In this document: one piece after another, positions 37,669 through 47,239 of the stretch
How the letters are laid out: each line of letters begins with the position of its first letter
How positions within the stretch are numbered: the stretch's first letter is position 1
Source of the DNA: Bordetella genomosp. 10
GTDB lineage: Bacteria > Pseudomonadota > Gammaproteobacteria > Burkholderiales > Burkholderiaceae_B
DNA length: 64,000 bases
Reading direction: 5' to 3'
Assembly (NCBI RefSeq): GCF_002261225.1
Contig: NZ_NEVM01000001.1
Coordinates: forward strand, 1,426,001-1,490,000
Position numbers and translations under genes: made by a program
The notes under the pieces: generated by a model
Database searches by the model: none
The model's input: the letters and a program-made list of their open reading frames with translations, nothing else
Told to the model about the DNA's origin: nothing

Positions 37669-38229
37669 GTGGTGCACGTGATCCCTTCTACTACCCGTGA
37701 ACTGCAGGCCACGCTACAGCAGCTAGATGCCGATCTGCGCAAGCTGACCTCGACAGTCCATGCCTTGTTGAATTGTTTGCCTGGCGCGCCCATGGACGAC
37801 GTCGCCATGCCGGCGAACGTCCCGCGCTACGCGCCCGCGCGCGCCCTGGCCGGCATCGAGGACGACGCGGCGGTCGCGGCCGTGCCGGCGGCGCCCCCGG
37901 AGCCGCCGGTCACCGGACAGTGGCGCCTGCGCGACGGCGGCTGGACGCTGGTGTCGCCCCGCGGCCAGCGGCTGGTGCTGACCACCCTGGAGCGCAAGTT
38001 CATGCTGTCGCTGTTCGGCGCGGCCAGCCGCAGCCTGGCGCGGGCGGAGCTCAGCGCCCTGGCGCCGTCGACCGGCGAAAGCGGCGAGCATCCGGCGTCC
38101 TCGCCGCGCGGCGTGGACGTGATGGTGAGCCGGCTGCGCCGCAAGGCGCAGGCCATGGGCATGCCCCTGCCGCTGCGTTCCGTGCGCCGCTGGGGCTATA
38201 TGTTCACCGAGGCCGCGCTGGTCGATTGA
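37669..38229 (+). CDS. OmpR-type winged-helix protein without receiver domain
   Basis: This 186-aa protein starts with a ~40-residue helical segment ('LQATLQQLDADLRKLTSTVH', coiled-coil-like). An Ala/Pro-rich linker follows, then a Trans_reg_C winged helix (~95-182) with 'LTTLERKFMLSLFG', 'RGVDVMVSRLRRKAQ' and 'LPLRSVRRWGYMF'. The phosphoacceptor domain is missing, so it cannot be a standard response regulator; no membrane segment is present either (unlike ToxR/CadC). It probably uses GTG at 37669 or 37672 with GGAG just upstream. Its end overlaps the convergent DapA-like gene by 34 bp. Confidence 0.75.
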   Translation: MVHVIPSTTRELQATLQQLDADLRKLTSTVHALLNCLPGAPMDDVAMPANVPRYAPARALAGIEDDAAVAAVPAAPPEPPVTGQWRLRDGGWTLVSPRGQRLVLTTLERKFMLSLFGAASRSLARAELSALAPSTGESGEHPASSPRGVDVMVSRLRRKAQAMGMPLPLRSVRRWGYMFTEAALVD

Positions 38230-39125
38230 TGCCGGACGTCGGCGGGCGCCGCCGACAGTTTTTCCAGCAGCCGCCGCAACCGGCCCGCCAGGTCGCCGCT
38301 GGCGGGCATCATGGGTAGACGCAGTTCATCCTGGATCAGGCCGGCCAGGGCCAGCGCCTTTTTCACCGGCGCGGGATTCGGCTCCGAGAACAGCAGGCGA
38401 ACCAGGGGCTTGAGCTGCTTGTCCAGCGCCTGCGCCTCGGCCGCGCGGCCCGCGCGCGCCAATCGCATCATGGCGACGAACAGGTCCGGCCGCACATGCG
38501 CCGACGCCGCGATGGCGCTCTGTCCGCCCGCCAGGAAGAAATCGCACAAGGCCGTATCCTCGCCGCATACCGCGGGCACTTGGCCGCGCCGCAGGATGGC
38601 CATCAGGCGCGTCGGGTCGCATTCCTTCACGCCCACGATGCGCTGCGTGGCGGCCAGTTCCTCGATGCTCGCCACCGTCAGCGCCGAGCCCGTGCGCCTG
38701 GGCACGTTGTAAAGCATGATCGGGCGGTCGGTGGCCCAGGCCAACTGGCGGTAGTGCCATTGCATGCCGGCCTGGGTCGGACACAGGTAATAAGGCGGCG
38801 GCACCAGGTAGGCCACGGGATCGAGGCGGTTCAGGCGCCGCATGGCGGCGGCCACGCCGCCGGTGTCGACGCCACCCAGGCCCAGCATGATGGGCAGCTC
38901 CCCGGCCTCGGCGTCGGCGCGTAGGGCCGCCGCCATATCGCACCGTTCGGCCAGGCTGAGCAGGTTGCCTTCGGCGGTGGAGCCGAACAGCACCAGCCCG
39001 GCGATGCCGGCGCGCCGGTAGTGGCGCGCCAGGCGCACGGCGGCCTCCTCGTCCACGCGGCCCTCGCGCAGCGGCGTCACCATGGGCAGCCACAGGCCGT
39101 CCAGGGCCGTCACGGCGGCGTCCAT
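38196..39125 (-). CDS. dihydrodipicolinate synthase/N-acetylneuraminate lyase family aldolase (DapA-like)
   Basis: This 309-aa class I aldolase keeps the family residues: Lys167 ('IVGVKECDP') for the Schiff base, Tyr139 ('IMLYNVPRRTG') and the 'GSTAEG' loop at 48-53 (GTTGE in true DapA). The loop change and the lone position suggest either a DapA paralogue or a catabolic pyruvate aldolase. It is the second gene after a 104-aa unknown gene whose TGA overlaps its ATG. Confidence 0.88.
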   Translation of the reverse strand: MDAAVTALDGLWLPMVTPLREGRVDEEAAVRLARHYRRAGIAGLVLFGSTAEGNLLSLAERCDMAAALRADAEAGELPIMLGLGGVDTGGVAAAMRRLNRLDPVAYLVPPPYYLCPTQAGMQWHYRQLAWATDRPIMLYNVPRRTGSALTVASIEELAATQRIVGVKECDPTRLMAILRRGQVPAVCGEDTALCDFFLAGGQSAIAASAHVRPDLFVAMMRLARAGRAAEAQALDKQLKPLVRLLFSEPNPAPVKKALALAGLIQDELRLPMMPASGDLAGRLRRLLEKLSAAPADVRHQSTSAASVNI

Positions 39126-39439
39126 CAGTGCAACACCGGCAGGCCGCCGGCGCTCAGGCCGCCGAATTCCGCTTGCGGGACGCCCGCCATGATGGCGTCC
39201 ATCAGCGCCGCCACCTCGCCGCGGGCGACCTGCAGCCGCAGCGTGGTCAGCGCATGCTGGGTATCCACGGCCAGCGTATAGGCGTCGATGTGGTCGCCCA
39301 ACGCGCGATGCAGCGCGCGGCGCACGGCCTGCGTGTCGAGGTTGGGAACGCGCACGGTCAGGCAGACGCGGGGGCCGCGGTCGCGCGACAGGACCTGGGC
39401 GGGATGACGGGACGCGATGAACTCGGAGATCAGGGGCAT
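39125..39439 (-). CDS. hypothetical protein, 104 aa, coupled to the DapA-like gene
   Basis: I do not recognise the family. It begins 'MPLISEFIASRHPAQVLSRD' and contains 'VCLTVRVPNLDTQAVRRALH' and 'TTLRLQVARGEVAALMDAIM', an alternating strand/helix pattern that could form an ACT-like or ferredoxin-like alpha/beta fold. Its stop overlaps the start of the DapA-like gene (TGATG), so it is translationally coupled and probably acts with it. The start at 39439 is preferred over longer in-frame starts, which give low-complexity sequence. Confidence 0.6.
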   Translation of the reverse strand: MPLISEFIASRHPAQVLSRDRGPRVCLTVRVPNLDTQAVRRALHRALGDHIDAYTLAVDTQHALTTLRLQVARGEVAALMDAIMAGVPQAEFGGLSAGGLPVLH

Positions 39440-39611
39440 GTCAGGGGAAGGCGCCGCGCCCGGCGGGCGGGGGAGGCCAGTGGTTGATGACGAGTCCACT
39501 GTAGGACGGCGCGGATAAACGCCTGGAAAAAAGCGGGCGCCGCGCCGTAAAAATGGCATCAACGTTTTTTGCCTGCCCCTACCGGTACTCGAGCGTCTTT
39601 CCCGACGGCGA

Positions 39612-40505
39612 TCAGAACGTCTTCGTCAGCGACGCCAGCACCGTGCCGCGTCCCATGTCGCGGCCCTGGCTGTTGGTGTAGACGGCACGGTCGGCATTGG
39701 TGTCGATGTAGGCCACCGCGACGCTCAGGCCCTGGCCCAGGTCCTTGGTCAGGCCCAGCTTCCAATCGTAGTAGGAGCCGTTGTCGACGTTGCGCAGGTA
39801 CTGGTAGCCCACGTGCGTATTGACCGTGAGGCCCCAGACGCCGGTGTCGAAATTGCCGTTGACCTCGACGTACTGGCTGCCCTTGGAGCGGGCGAAGCCG
39901 AACAGGTTGGACAGCGCATAGGAGTATTTCAATGTCACCGGGCCATAGCCCACGCTGCCATAGACCTCGGTGGTGTCCGGGTTGGTGTAGCCCGAGGGGT
40001 AGTCCCCCGGGTAGTAGTACTTGAGCGCGCCGAAATCGAAAGGCACGTCGGCGGCGAAGTTGCCGCGATAGCCGCCGTAGAAATCCATCTCCACGGGCGC
40101 GGACACATCGTGGTTGCTGTCCGACAGCCAACTGATGTTGGAATTCCAGTTGCCGAGATAGAAGCCGCTGCGATGGACGAAATCGAAGCCGCCCTGGATG
40201 GCGGGCTTGTTGTCGGTCTGCATGATGCCGCGATAGCGGTACTGCGAAGCCAGCGTCACGTTGGCGCTGAGCGTGTAGGCGGGCGTTGCGGCGGCGGCCG
40301 TGGCGTTTGCGCCGTTTGCGTCGGTCGCCGGCGCGTTGTCGGCGCGGCTGGCGGCGGCGGGGCAGGCGCATGCCGCCGCGGCCGCCAGGGCCATGGACAG
40401 GGCGCGCATGCTGGCGCGCGGGGCCGGCGCCCCCTGCGGGCGGCGCAATGCCTGGGCCGGCAGCCCGCCTGCGCGGCGGACGGCTTGCGTGAGCGTGAAC
40501 TGCAT
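39612..40505 (-). CDS. TorF-family putative outer-membrane porin
   Basis: This 297-aa protein has an extended N-terminal signal region (ending near ASRA|D). The beta-rich mature part has 'ANVTLASQYRYRGIMQTDNK', 'AIQGGFDFVHRSGFYLGNWN' and a terminal aromatic 'LASLTKTF', the usual outer-membrane assembly signal. These features match the TorF (Gcw_chp) family. The N-terminus is unusually long (~70 residues before the first strand). It is monocistronic and probably a small-solute channel. Confidence 0.88.
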   Translation of the reverse strand: MQFTLTQAVRRAGGLPAQALRRPQGAPAPRASMRALSMALAAAAACACPAAASRADNAPATDANGANATAAAATPAYTLSANVTLASQYRYRGIMQTDNKPAIQGGFDFVHRSGFYLGNWNSNISWLSDSNHDVSAPVEMDFYGGYRGNFAADVPFDFGALKYYYPGDYPSGYTNPDTTEVYGSVGYGPVTLKYSYALSNLFGFARSKGSQYVEVNGNFDTGVWGLTVNTHVGYQYLRNVDNGSYYDWKLGLTKDLGQGLSVAVAYIDTNADRAVYTNSQGRDMGRGTVLASLTKTF

Positions 40506-40707
40506 GGTGTTTCTCTCCTGTGTGGCGCCTCGGACGAGGCTGCGCAACGATAGGAAGAAACGCCTAAAGGCCGGCTCAAAAGACGGGCCGCGCGTATCAA
40601 TAAACCCTAAAAATGGCGACGGCCGCCGTGCGGTATTGCCGCCGCTTGCGCGCGAGGCCTTGCGGGACGTTCATCGAATGCGCGGCCACGCCATGCCGCC
40701 GCGCGGC

Positions 40708-41400
40708 TCACCCGGCGAAGCGATAACCCACGCCGATTTCCGTCAGGAGATACACGGGCTGGGCGGGATCGGCTTCCAGCTTCTGCCGCAGGTGCCCCAT
40801 GTAGATGCGCAGGTAATGGCTGCTTTCCACATGGGATGGCCCCCAGACTTCGCGCAGCAGTTCCCGGTGCGTCATGACCTTGCCGCGATGCGCCAGCAAG
40901 GCGGCGAGCAGGCGGTATTCCATCGCGGTCAGGTGCACGTGGGCGCCGTCGCGCGTGACCGTGCGCCGCGCGAAGTCCACCGTCACGCCGCCGAAGCTGA
41001 TTTCCGCGGGGTTGCCGGCGCCGCCGCGGCCGTGGCGGCGCAACAGCACGCGCAGGCGCGCCAGCAGTTCGCCGACGCCGAAGGGCTTGGCCAGGTAATC
41101 GTCCGCGCCGGCGTCCAGCGCGGCGATCTTGTCGGCCTCGGCGACGCGGGCCGACAGTACCAGCACCGGCACTTCGGTCCAACCGCGCAATTCGGTGATC
41201 AGGTCCATGCCGTCGCCGTCGGGCAGGCCCAGGTCCAGCACCACGGCGTCGGGCTGGCGCGTGCCGGCCTCGATCAGGCCGCGCTTGACGGTCTCCGCCT
41301 CGAAGACCTGGCAGCCTTCGCTTTCCAGCGCGTCGCGCACGAAGCGGCGGATGTGGGGATCGTCTTCGATGAGCAGGACGGTGGGTTGGAAGTCGAACAT
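40708..41400 (-). CDS. kdpE: KdpE response regulator
   Basis: This 230-aa OmpR-type regulator has acidic residues Asp13/Asp14, phosphoacceptor Asp56 ('AVVLDLGLPDGDG'), and a C-terminal winged helix with 'TAMEYRLLAALLAHRGKVMT' and 'VYLLTEIGVGYRFAG'. It activates kdpFABC when potassium is limiting. It is the last gene of the kdp cluster, 15 bp after kdpD. Confidence 0.96.
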   Translation of the reverse strand: MFDFQPTVLLIEDDPHIRRFVRDALESEGCQVFEAETVKRGLIEAGTRQPDAVVLDLGLPDGDGMDLITELRGWTEVPVLVLSARVAEADKIAALDAGADDYLAKPFGVGELLARLRVLLRRHGRGGAGNPAEISFGGVTVDFARRTVTRDGAHVHLTAMEYRLLAALLAHRGKVMTHRELLREVWGPSHVESSHYLRIYMGHLRQKLEADPAQPVYLLTEIGVGYRFAG

Positions 41401-41415
41401 GGCGGCGATGAAGGG

Positions 41416-44238
41416 TCAGGCGGCGTCCGCGGGCATTTCCGGCGCCAGGCCGGGCGCGGGGCGCAGGGGCAGGGTGAGGATAAAGCGCGCGCCGGCCAGG
41501 GGCGGCACGCCTCGTTCGACGTGGATGCGGCCATCGTGCGCGTTCATGATGGCCTGGCAGACCGCCAGCCCCAGGCCCACGCCCGGGGTGGCCGACTCGC
41601 GTTCGCCGCGGACGAATTTCCGGAAGATGGCCTCTTCGCTGCCGGGCGCCACGCCGGGCCCGTCGTCCGCCACGGCGATGCGCATCTCCTGGCCGTCGGC
41701 CTCGGCTTCGATGCGCACATGGCTGCCGGGCGGCGTGTACTTGGCCGCGTTTTCCAGCAGGTTGCACAGGACGCGCTGGATCAGCACGCCGTCGCACTCC
41801 ACCAGCGGCAGGTTCGACAGCGGCGCCACGGAGACGCGATGCGCGCGCAGGGGTTCGCGCGTCGCGGCCAGCGCCGCCCCGACCAGTTCTTCCACCGATT
41901 GCCATTCCTTGCGCAGCGCGACCTCGCGGTTCTGCAGGCGCGCCATGTCCAGCAGGTTCACCACCAGCGCGTGCATGCGGCAGGCCTGCTGGCGCATGGC
42001 GGCGGCGATGTCGCGCTGGGCCGGCGGCAGCGGCGGCGTGGCGGCCAGCAGGTTGTCGCTCATGCCCACCAGGCTGGTCAAGGGCGTGCGCAGGTCGTGC
42101 GACACGGCCGCCAGCAGCGAGTTGCGCAATTGTTCCGACGTCATGTCGACCAGGGCCTTCTGCGCCACCTCCACGTAGTGCAGGCGCTCGATGGCGATGG
42201 CGATGACGGTGGCGTAGGTTTCCAGTTGGCGGCGCGCCTCGGTGGCCGCGAAGGCCGCGCCGCCCGGGGGCTGGATCGCCAGCACGCCGCGCGTGCGCAT
42301 GGGCGCCTTCAGCGGCAGGTAGAACAAGGGGCTGGCGGACAGCGTGGCCGTGCCCGCGCCGGCGGGCTGGGCATGGTCGAACACCCACTGGCCCAGCGCC
42401 GGTTCGAGGGTCAGCGGCGTATCGGTGTTGGCCAGCCGCAGCCGGTCGTGTTCGTCCAGCACCAGCAAGGCGCAGGGCGTGCCGAAGGCGGCATCGATGA
42501 AGGAAACGGCGGAGGCGACGATCTGCTCGGGCAACAGGGCCGAGGACAATTCACGGGCGAATTCATACAGGCCGTGGGCCACGCTTTCGCGGCGCGCCGA
42601 CAGGCGGGCCTGCAGGCGCAGGCCCGCGGTCAACTGGCCGACCAGCAGGCCCGCCGCCAGCAGCACCAGGAAGGTCAGCAGGTATTGCACGTCCGACACC
42701 GCGAACGAGGCGACGGGCTGCACGAAGAAGAAATCGAAAGCCAGCACGCTGATGACCGAGGCCAGCGCCGCCGGGCCGCGGCCGTGGCGCAACGCCACCG
42801 CCATGACCGCCAGCAGGTAGAACATGACGATATTGGTCTGGTGCAGCGCCGGAAAGACGGCCAGCGAGACCAGCGTGGCGGCGGCGCAGTAGGACAGCGA
42901 CCAGATATACGGCATGAGCGGGCCGGGACGCCCCGAGCGCGAATCCTCCGCCGGGGAGGCGGCCGCGTAGCGGCGGGAGGGCTCGCCATCCAGGGGCGCG
43001 CCACCCGGGGCATCGCTTCCCGGCCGGGGCAGCGGCTCGTGCACCGGCGCCGCCAGGCGGATCACGTCCAGTTCCGGGCAGCCCGCGGCCAGGCGGTCGG
43101 CGAAGCGTTCGCGGCGCCAGAGGCCGGCGCTGGACAGCGCGGCGGTGAGCCAGCCCGCCAGCCCGGCCGCCAGGCCGCGGCGCGGTTCGGCCCGTCCCAC
43201 CACCGCCTTGGTGATGTTATGGCGCCGCACGTAGGCGCCGATCGCTTCCACCATATCGGTGCCGCCCAGCGTCTCGACGTGGGCCTCCAGGCTTTGCGCC
43301 AGCGCCAGCGCGGATTGCAGCGCTTTCTCGCGCTGCGCCGGCAGCGGCGCGGCGCGCGGCGTCTCCACGGTGACGACGTGCAGGTCGCAGTCCAGTTGCT
43401 GCGCCAGCCGGTGCGCGCCGCGCACCACGTGCTCGGCGCCCTCGCCGGCGGCCAGGCAGGCCACCACCGCCTCGCGCGTGCGCCAGACCGTGCCGATGGC
43501 GCTTTCGCGCCGGTAGGCCTGCACGTCGTCGTCCACGCGGTCGGCGGTGCGGCGCAGCGCCAGCTCGCGCAGGGCGATCAGGTTGCCCTTGCGGAAGAAG
43601 TTGCGGGCCGCGTGGCGCGCCTGCTCGGGCAGGTAGACCTTGCCTTCGCGCAGGCGGCGCAGCAGCTCGTCGGGGGGCAGGTCGACCAGCACCACTTCGT
43701 CGGCGGCGTCGAACACCGCGTCCGGCACGGTTTCCCAGACGCGCACGCCGGTGATGCTGCCGACGGCTTCGTTCAGGCTCTCCAGGTGCTGGGCGTTGAG
43801 CGTGGTCCAGACGTCGATGCCGGCCGCCAGCAATTCCTCCACGTCCTGCCAGCGCTTGGCGTGGCGCGAGCCGGGGGCGTTGCTGTGCGCCAGTTCGTCC
43901 ACCAGGACCAGCGCCGGCCGGCGGCGCAGGGCGCCGTCGAGGTCGAATTCGCGCAGGGCGTGGCCGCGGTGCGCCAGTTCGGCGCGCGGCAGCACCTCCA
44001 GGTCCCGCAGCAGGGCGGCGGTGTCGTCGCGGCCGTGGGTTTCGACCACGCCGGCGAGCACGTCCGCGCCTTGCGCATGCAGGGCGCGGGCGGCGCTCAA
44101 CATGGCGTAGGTCTTGCCGACGCCGGCCGACGCGCCGAAATAGACCCGCAGCCGGCCGCGCACGGCGCGCTTTTCGGCGGCGTCGATATCGCGCAGCAGG
44201 GCGTCCGGGTCGGGGCGGGCGCGAGGGGAGGCGGACAT
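41416..44238 (-). CDS. kdpD: KdpD potassium-sensing histidine kinase
   Basis: This 940-aa sensor has a cytosolic N-terminal KdpD domain with ATP-binding GASAGVGKT at 35-43, then a USP-like domain. Four membrane helices (DUF4118) follow at about residues 440-550 ('LILSLAVFPALHQTNIVMFY' region) and then a GAF-like stretch. The kinase core has the phosphoacceptor His in 'AAVSHDLRTPLTSLVG' near residue 713 and N/G boxes at the end. It controls KdpE. 102 bp separate it from kdpC. Confidence 0.96.
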   Translation of the reverse strand: MSASPRARPDPDALLRDIDAAEKRAVRGRLRVYFGASAGVGKTYAMLSAARALHAQGADVLAGVVETHGRDDTAALLRDLEVLPRAELAHRGHALREFDLDGALRRRPALVLVDELAHSNAPGSRHAKRWQDVEELLAAGIDVWTTLNAQHLESLNEAVGSITGVRVWETVPDAVFDAADEVVLVDLPPDELLRRLREGKVYLPEQARHAARNFFRKGNLIALRELALRRTADRVDDDVQAYRRESAIGTVWRTREAVVACLAAGEGAEHVVRGAHRLAQQLDCDLHVVTVETPRAAPLPAQREKALQSALALAQSLEAHVETLGGTDMVEAIGAYVRRHNITKAVVGRAEPRRGLAAGLAGWLTAALSSAGLWRRERFADRLAAGCPELDVIRLAAPVHEPLPRPGSDAPGGAPLDGEPSRRYAAASPAEDSRSGRPGPLMPYIWSLSYCAAATLVSLAVFPALHQTNIVMFYLLAVMAVALRHGRGPAALASVISVLAFDFFFVQPVASFAVSDVQYLLTFLVLLAAGLLVGQLTAGLRLQARLSARRESVAHGLYEFARELSSALLPEQIVASAVSFIDAAFGTPCALLVLDEHDRLRLANTDTPLTLEPALGQWVFDHAQPAGAGTATLSASPLFYLPLKAPMRTRGVLAIQPPGGAAFAATEARRQLETYATVIAIAIERLHYVEVAQKALVDMTSEQLRNSLLAAVSHDLRTPLTSLVGMSDNLLAATPPLPPAQRDIAAAMRQQACRMHALVVNLLDMARLQNREVALRKEWQSVEELVGAALAATREPLRAHRVSVAPLSNLPLVECDGVLIQRVLCNLLENAAKYTPPGSHVRIEAEADGQEMRIAVADDGPGVAPGSEEAIFRKFVRGERESATPGVGLGLAVCQAIMNAHDGRIHVERGVPPLAGARFILTLPLRPAPGLAPEMPADAA

Positions 44239-44340
44239 GGGCGGTGGCTATCCTGGTGTCGTGTCCGGCCGCCGGCGGTGCCCGCCCGGCGCGCTGGACC
44301 TGTCGTCACTATACGCGGCCCGCGCGGCCGCGCGGGCGGG

Positions 44341-45030
44341 TCAGCGGCCGGTCTTCACGCCGTCCAGGTCCAGGTTCAGGGCCAGGACGTTGACGCCCGG
44401 TTCGCCCAGCAGCCCCAGCCAGGGCTTGCGGGTGTGGGCGGCGATGCGCTGTTCGACGTCGGCCAGCGGCAGGCCGCGTTCGCCCGCCACGCGGGCGGCC
44501 TGGTAGCGGGCCGCGGCCACGCTGATGTCCGGGTCCAGGCCGCTGCCCGACGCCGCGACCAGGTCCACGGGGATGGGCGCGGTATTGCCAGGATCGGCGG
44601 CGTGCAGGGCGGCGACACGCGCCTGCGCGGCGTCGGCCAGCGCCGGATTGCGCGGCCCCAGGTTGGAGCCGCCCGACGCGGCCGCGTTGTACGGCATCGG
44701 CGCGGTGGCCGACGGCCGGCCCCAGAAGTAGCGCGGCGACGAGAAGGGCTGGCCGATCAGTTCCGAGCCCACCGCCTTGCCTTCCTTGGACGCCAGGATG
44801 GAGCCATGCGCCTGGTAGGGAAAGAGGGCCTGGGCCGCGCCGGTGGTGGCGTAGGGATAGACGATGCCGGTGATGACGCTCAGCGCCAGGAACACGGCGA
44901 GCGCCGGGCGCAGCAGGCCGCCCTGGACCGGCGCGCCGCCCTGCGCCGCCGGGCCGGCGCCGTCGTCGTTGCGCTTGTCGTCGTGCCCGGCGTTGCGCCT
45001 GTCGTCGTGCTTGAGATCGATGGTCTTCAT
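44341..45030 (-). CDS. kdpC: KdpC subunit of the K+-transporting ATPase, with charged N-terminal extension
   Basis: This 229-aa subunit has one membrane helix ('LLRPALAVFLALSVITGIVY') and the conserved periplasmic body 'SSPRYFWGRPSAT' and 'YNAAASGGSNLGPRNPAL'. It ends 'ALNLDLDGV'. KdpC bridges KdpA and KdpB. Usual KdpC proteins are ~190 aa and start close to the helix. Here ~38 Asp/Lys/Arg/Asn-rich residues precede it ('HDDRRNAGHDDKRNDDG'). An internal start would be needed to lose this; none has a good ribosome-binding site. Confidence 0.93.
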   Translation of the reverse strand: MKTIDLKHDDRRNAGHDDKRNDDGAGPAAQGGAPVQGGLLRPALAVFLALSVITGIVYPYATTGAAQALFPYQAHGSILASKEGKAVGSELIGQPFSSPRYFWGRPSATAPMPYNAAASGGSNLGPRNPALADAAQARVAALHAADPGNTAPIPVDLVAASGSGLDPDISVAAARYQAARVAGERGLPLADVEQRIAAHTRKPWLGLLGEPGVNVLALNLDLDGVKTGR

Positions 45031-45077
45031 GATGATGTCCTCGTTCGATGAAATGCCGCTGCTCGATGGCACGGGCA

Positions 45078-47231
45078 TCACGTCCACCCCAGCGCGACCA
45101 GCGCCATGTCCACCGCCTTGATGCCGGCGAAGGGCAGCAGCAGGCCACCTAGTCCGTAGACCAGCAGGTTGCGCCGCAGGAGGATGGCCGCGCCCAGCGG
45201 GCGATAGCGCACGCCCTTGAGCGCCAGGGGGATCAGCGCCACGATGATCAAGGCGTTGAAAATCACCGCCGACATGATGGCCGAGGCGGGCGTGGCCAGC
45301 CCCATGACGTTGAGCACGCCCAGTTGCGGATAGACGCTGGCGAAGGCCGCGGGGATGATGGCGAAGTACTTCGCCACGTCGTTGGCCACGCTGAAGGTGG
45401 TCAGGGCGCCGCGCGTCATCAGCATCTGCTTGCCGATCTCGACGATTTCGATCAGCTTGGTGGGATTGGAATCCAGGTCCACCATGTTGCCGGCTTCCTT
45501 GGCGGCCTGCGTGCCCGAATTCATCGCCACCGCCACGTCGGCCTGGGCCAGCGCCGGCGCGTCGTTGGTGCCGTCGCCGGTCATCGCCACCAGCCGGCCT
45601 TCGGCCTGGTAGGCGCGGATCAGCCTGAGCTTGGCTTCCGGCGTGGCCTCGGCCAGGTAGTCGTCGACGCCCGCCTCGGCGGCGATGGTGGCCGCGGTCA
45701 GCTTGTTGTCGCCGGTGATCATCACCGTCTTGATGCCCATGCGGCGCAATTCGCCGAAGCGTTCCTTGATGGCCGGCTTGACGATGTCCTTCAGTTCGAT
45801 CACGCCCAGCACGCGGTCGCCGTCGGCCACCGCCAGCGGCGTGCTGCCGCGCCGCGCCACGTCGTCGGCGGCGCGCGTCACGGCGCCGTCCATGGCCGCG
45901 CCCTGTTCGGCCAGCCAGCGGCGCACGGCGTCCACCGCGCCCTTGCGGATCCGGCGGCCATCGATGTCGACGCCGCTCATGCGGGTCTGCGCGGTGAAGG
46001 GCACGGTCTCCATGCGCTCCAGCGCCGGCGCCGGCGAATGCAGCGTCTTGTCGGCCAGCGCCACGATGCTGCGGCCTTCGGGCGTCTCGTCGGCCAGGGA
46101 GGCCACGCGGGCGGCCTCGGCCAGTTCGCGGGGCGACACGCCCGGCGCCGGCATGAAGGCCGAGGCCTGGCGGTTGCCGAAGGTGATGGTCCCGGTCTTG
46201 TCCAGCAGCAGCACGTCGACGTCGCCGGCGGCCTCCACCGCGCGCCCGGACATCGCCATTACGTTGGCCTGCATCATGCGGCTCATGCCGGCCACGCCGA
46301 TGGCCGACAGCAGGCCGCCGATGGTGGTCGGGATCAGGCACACCAGCAGGGCCACCAGCGCCGTCACGCTGACCACGGTGCCGGCCTTGCCCACCATCAC
46401 CGCGTATTGCGAGAACGGCAGCAGGGTGACGGTGACCAGCAGGAAGACCACCGTCAGGCCCACCAGCAGGATGGTCAGCGCAAGCTCGTTGGGCGTCTTC
46501 TGGCGCTTGGCGCCTTCGACCATGGAGATCATGCGGTCGAGGAAGCTTTCGCCGGGGTTCGCGGCGATCCGCACGAACAGCCAGTCCGACAGCACGCGCG
46601 TGCCGCCGGTCACGGAGGAGAAATCGCCGCCCGCTTCGCGGATGACCGGCGCGGATTCGCCGGTGATGGCGCTTTCGTCCACCGACGCCACGCCGGCCAG
46701 CACCAGGCCGTCGCCGGGAACGGTGTCGCCGGCCTCGACCAGCACCACGTCGTCCTTGCGCAGGTCGCCGGAGGCGCGCGCAATGGCGCGGGTGCGCCAT
46801 TGCGCGGGATCGGCGCGGGCAATGTCCGCCGGCTTGAAGTCGCGCAGCAGGTTGGCCGTCAGCGTGGTGCGCAGCCCGCGCAGCGTGGCCGCCTGCTGCT
46901 TGCCGCGGCCCTCGGCCAGGGCCTCGGCGAAGTTGGCGAACAGCACGGTGAACCACAGCCACAGCGCCACGCCCAGGATGAAGCCGGCCGGCGCCTCGGC
47001 CTGGCCGCGCAGCGCCATCGCCCACAGCAGCGTGGTGAGGATGCTGCCGACGTAGACCACGAACATGACGGGGTTCTTGATCTGCGTGGCCGGGGCCAGC
47101 TTGCGCAGGCTGTCGACGATCGCCGGCGCCAGCAGCGTACTGGAGAAGAAGTTGAAGTGCCGCCGGGGCGGCAAACCGCCGTCCTGAGCCGGCGCGATGC
47201 CGGCGGCGGTGTCGTTTCGGGTAAGGGCCAT
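45078..47231 (-). CDS. kdpB: KdpB catalytic P-type ATPase subunit
   Basis: This 717-aa P-type ATPase has the actuator motif 'ITGESAP', whose Ser is the inhibitory phosphorylation site known in E. coli KdpB. The phosphorylation loop is DKTGT (near residue 343, '[15 protein letters not shown]'), with '[20 protein letters not shown]' at the hinge. It hydrolyses ATP to drive K+ import through KdpA. It lies 8 bp after kdpA; kdpC begins 47 bp downstream. Confidence 0.97.
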   Translation of the reverse strand: MALTRNDTAAGIAPAQDGGLPPRRHFNFFSSTLLAPAIVDSLRKLAPATQIKNPVMFVVYVGSILTTLLWAMALRGQAEAPAGFILGVALWLWFTVLFANFAEALAEGRGKQQAATLRGLRTTLTANLLRDFKPADIARADPAQWRTRAIARASGDLRKDDVVLVEAGDTVPGDGLVLAGVASVDESAITGESAPVIREAGGDFSSVTGGTRVLSDWLFVRIAANPGESFLDRMISMVEGAKRQKTPNELALTILLVGLTVVFLLVTVTLLPFSQYAVMVGKAGTVVSVTALVALLVCLIPTTIGGLLSAIGVAGMSRMMQANVMAMSGRAVEAAGDVDVLLLDKTGTITFGNRQASAFMPAPGVSPRELAEAARVASLADETPEGRSIVALADKTLHSPAPALERMETVPFTAQTRMSGVDIDGRRIRKGAVDAVRRWLAEQGAAMDGAVTRAADDVARRGSTPLAVADGDRVLGVIELKDIVKPAIKERFGELRRMGIKTVMITGDNKLTAATIAAEAGVDDYLAEATPEAKLRLIRAYQAEGRLVAMTGDGTNDAPALAQADVAVAMNSGTQAAKEAGNMVDLDSNPTKLIEIVEIGKQMLMTRGALTTFSVANDVAKYFAIIPAAFASVYPQLGVLNVMGLATPASAIMSAVIFNALIIVALIPLALKGVRYRPLGAAILLRRNLLVYGLGGLLLPFAGIKAVDMALVALGWT

Positions 47232-47239
47232 GATGGTTT

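Noticed and set aside
40300..45051. 1583-codon open frame on the plus strand
   Set aside because: It lies antisense to kdpC, kdpD and kdpE; the protein is low-complexity Arg/Gln/His/Gly-rich with no family features.
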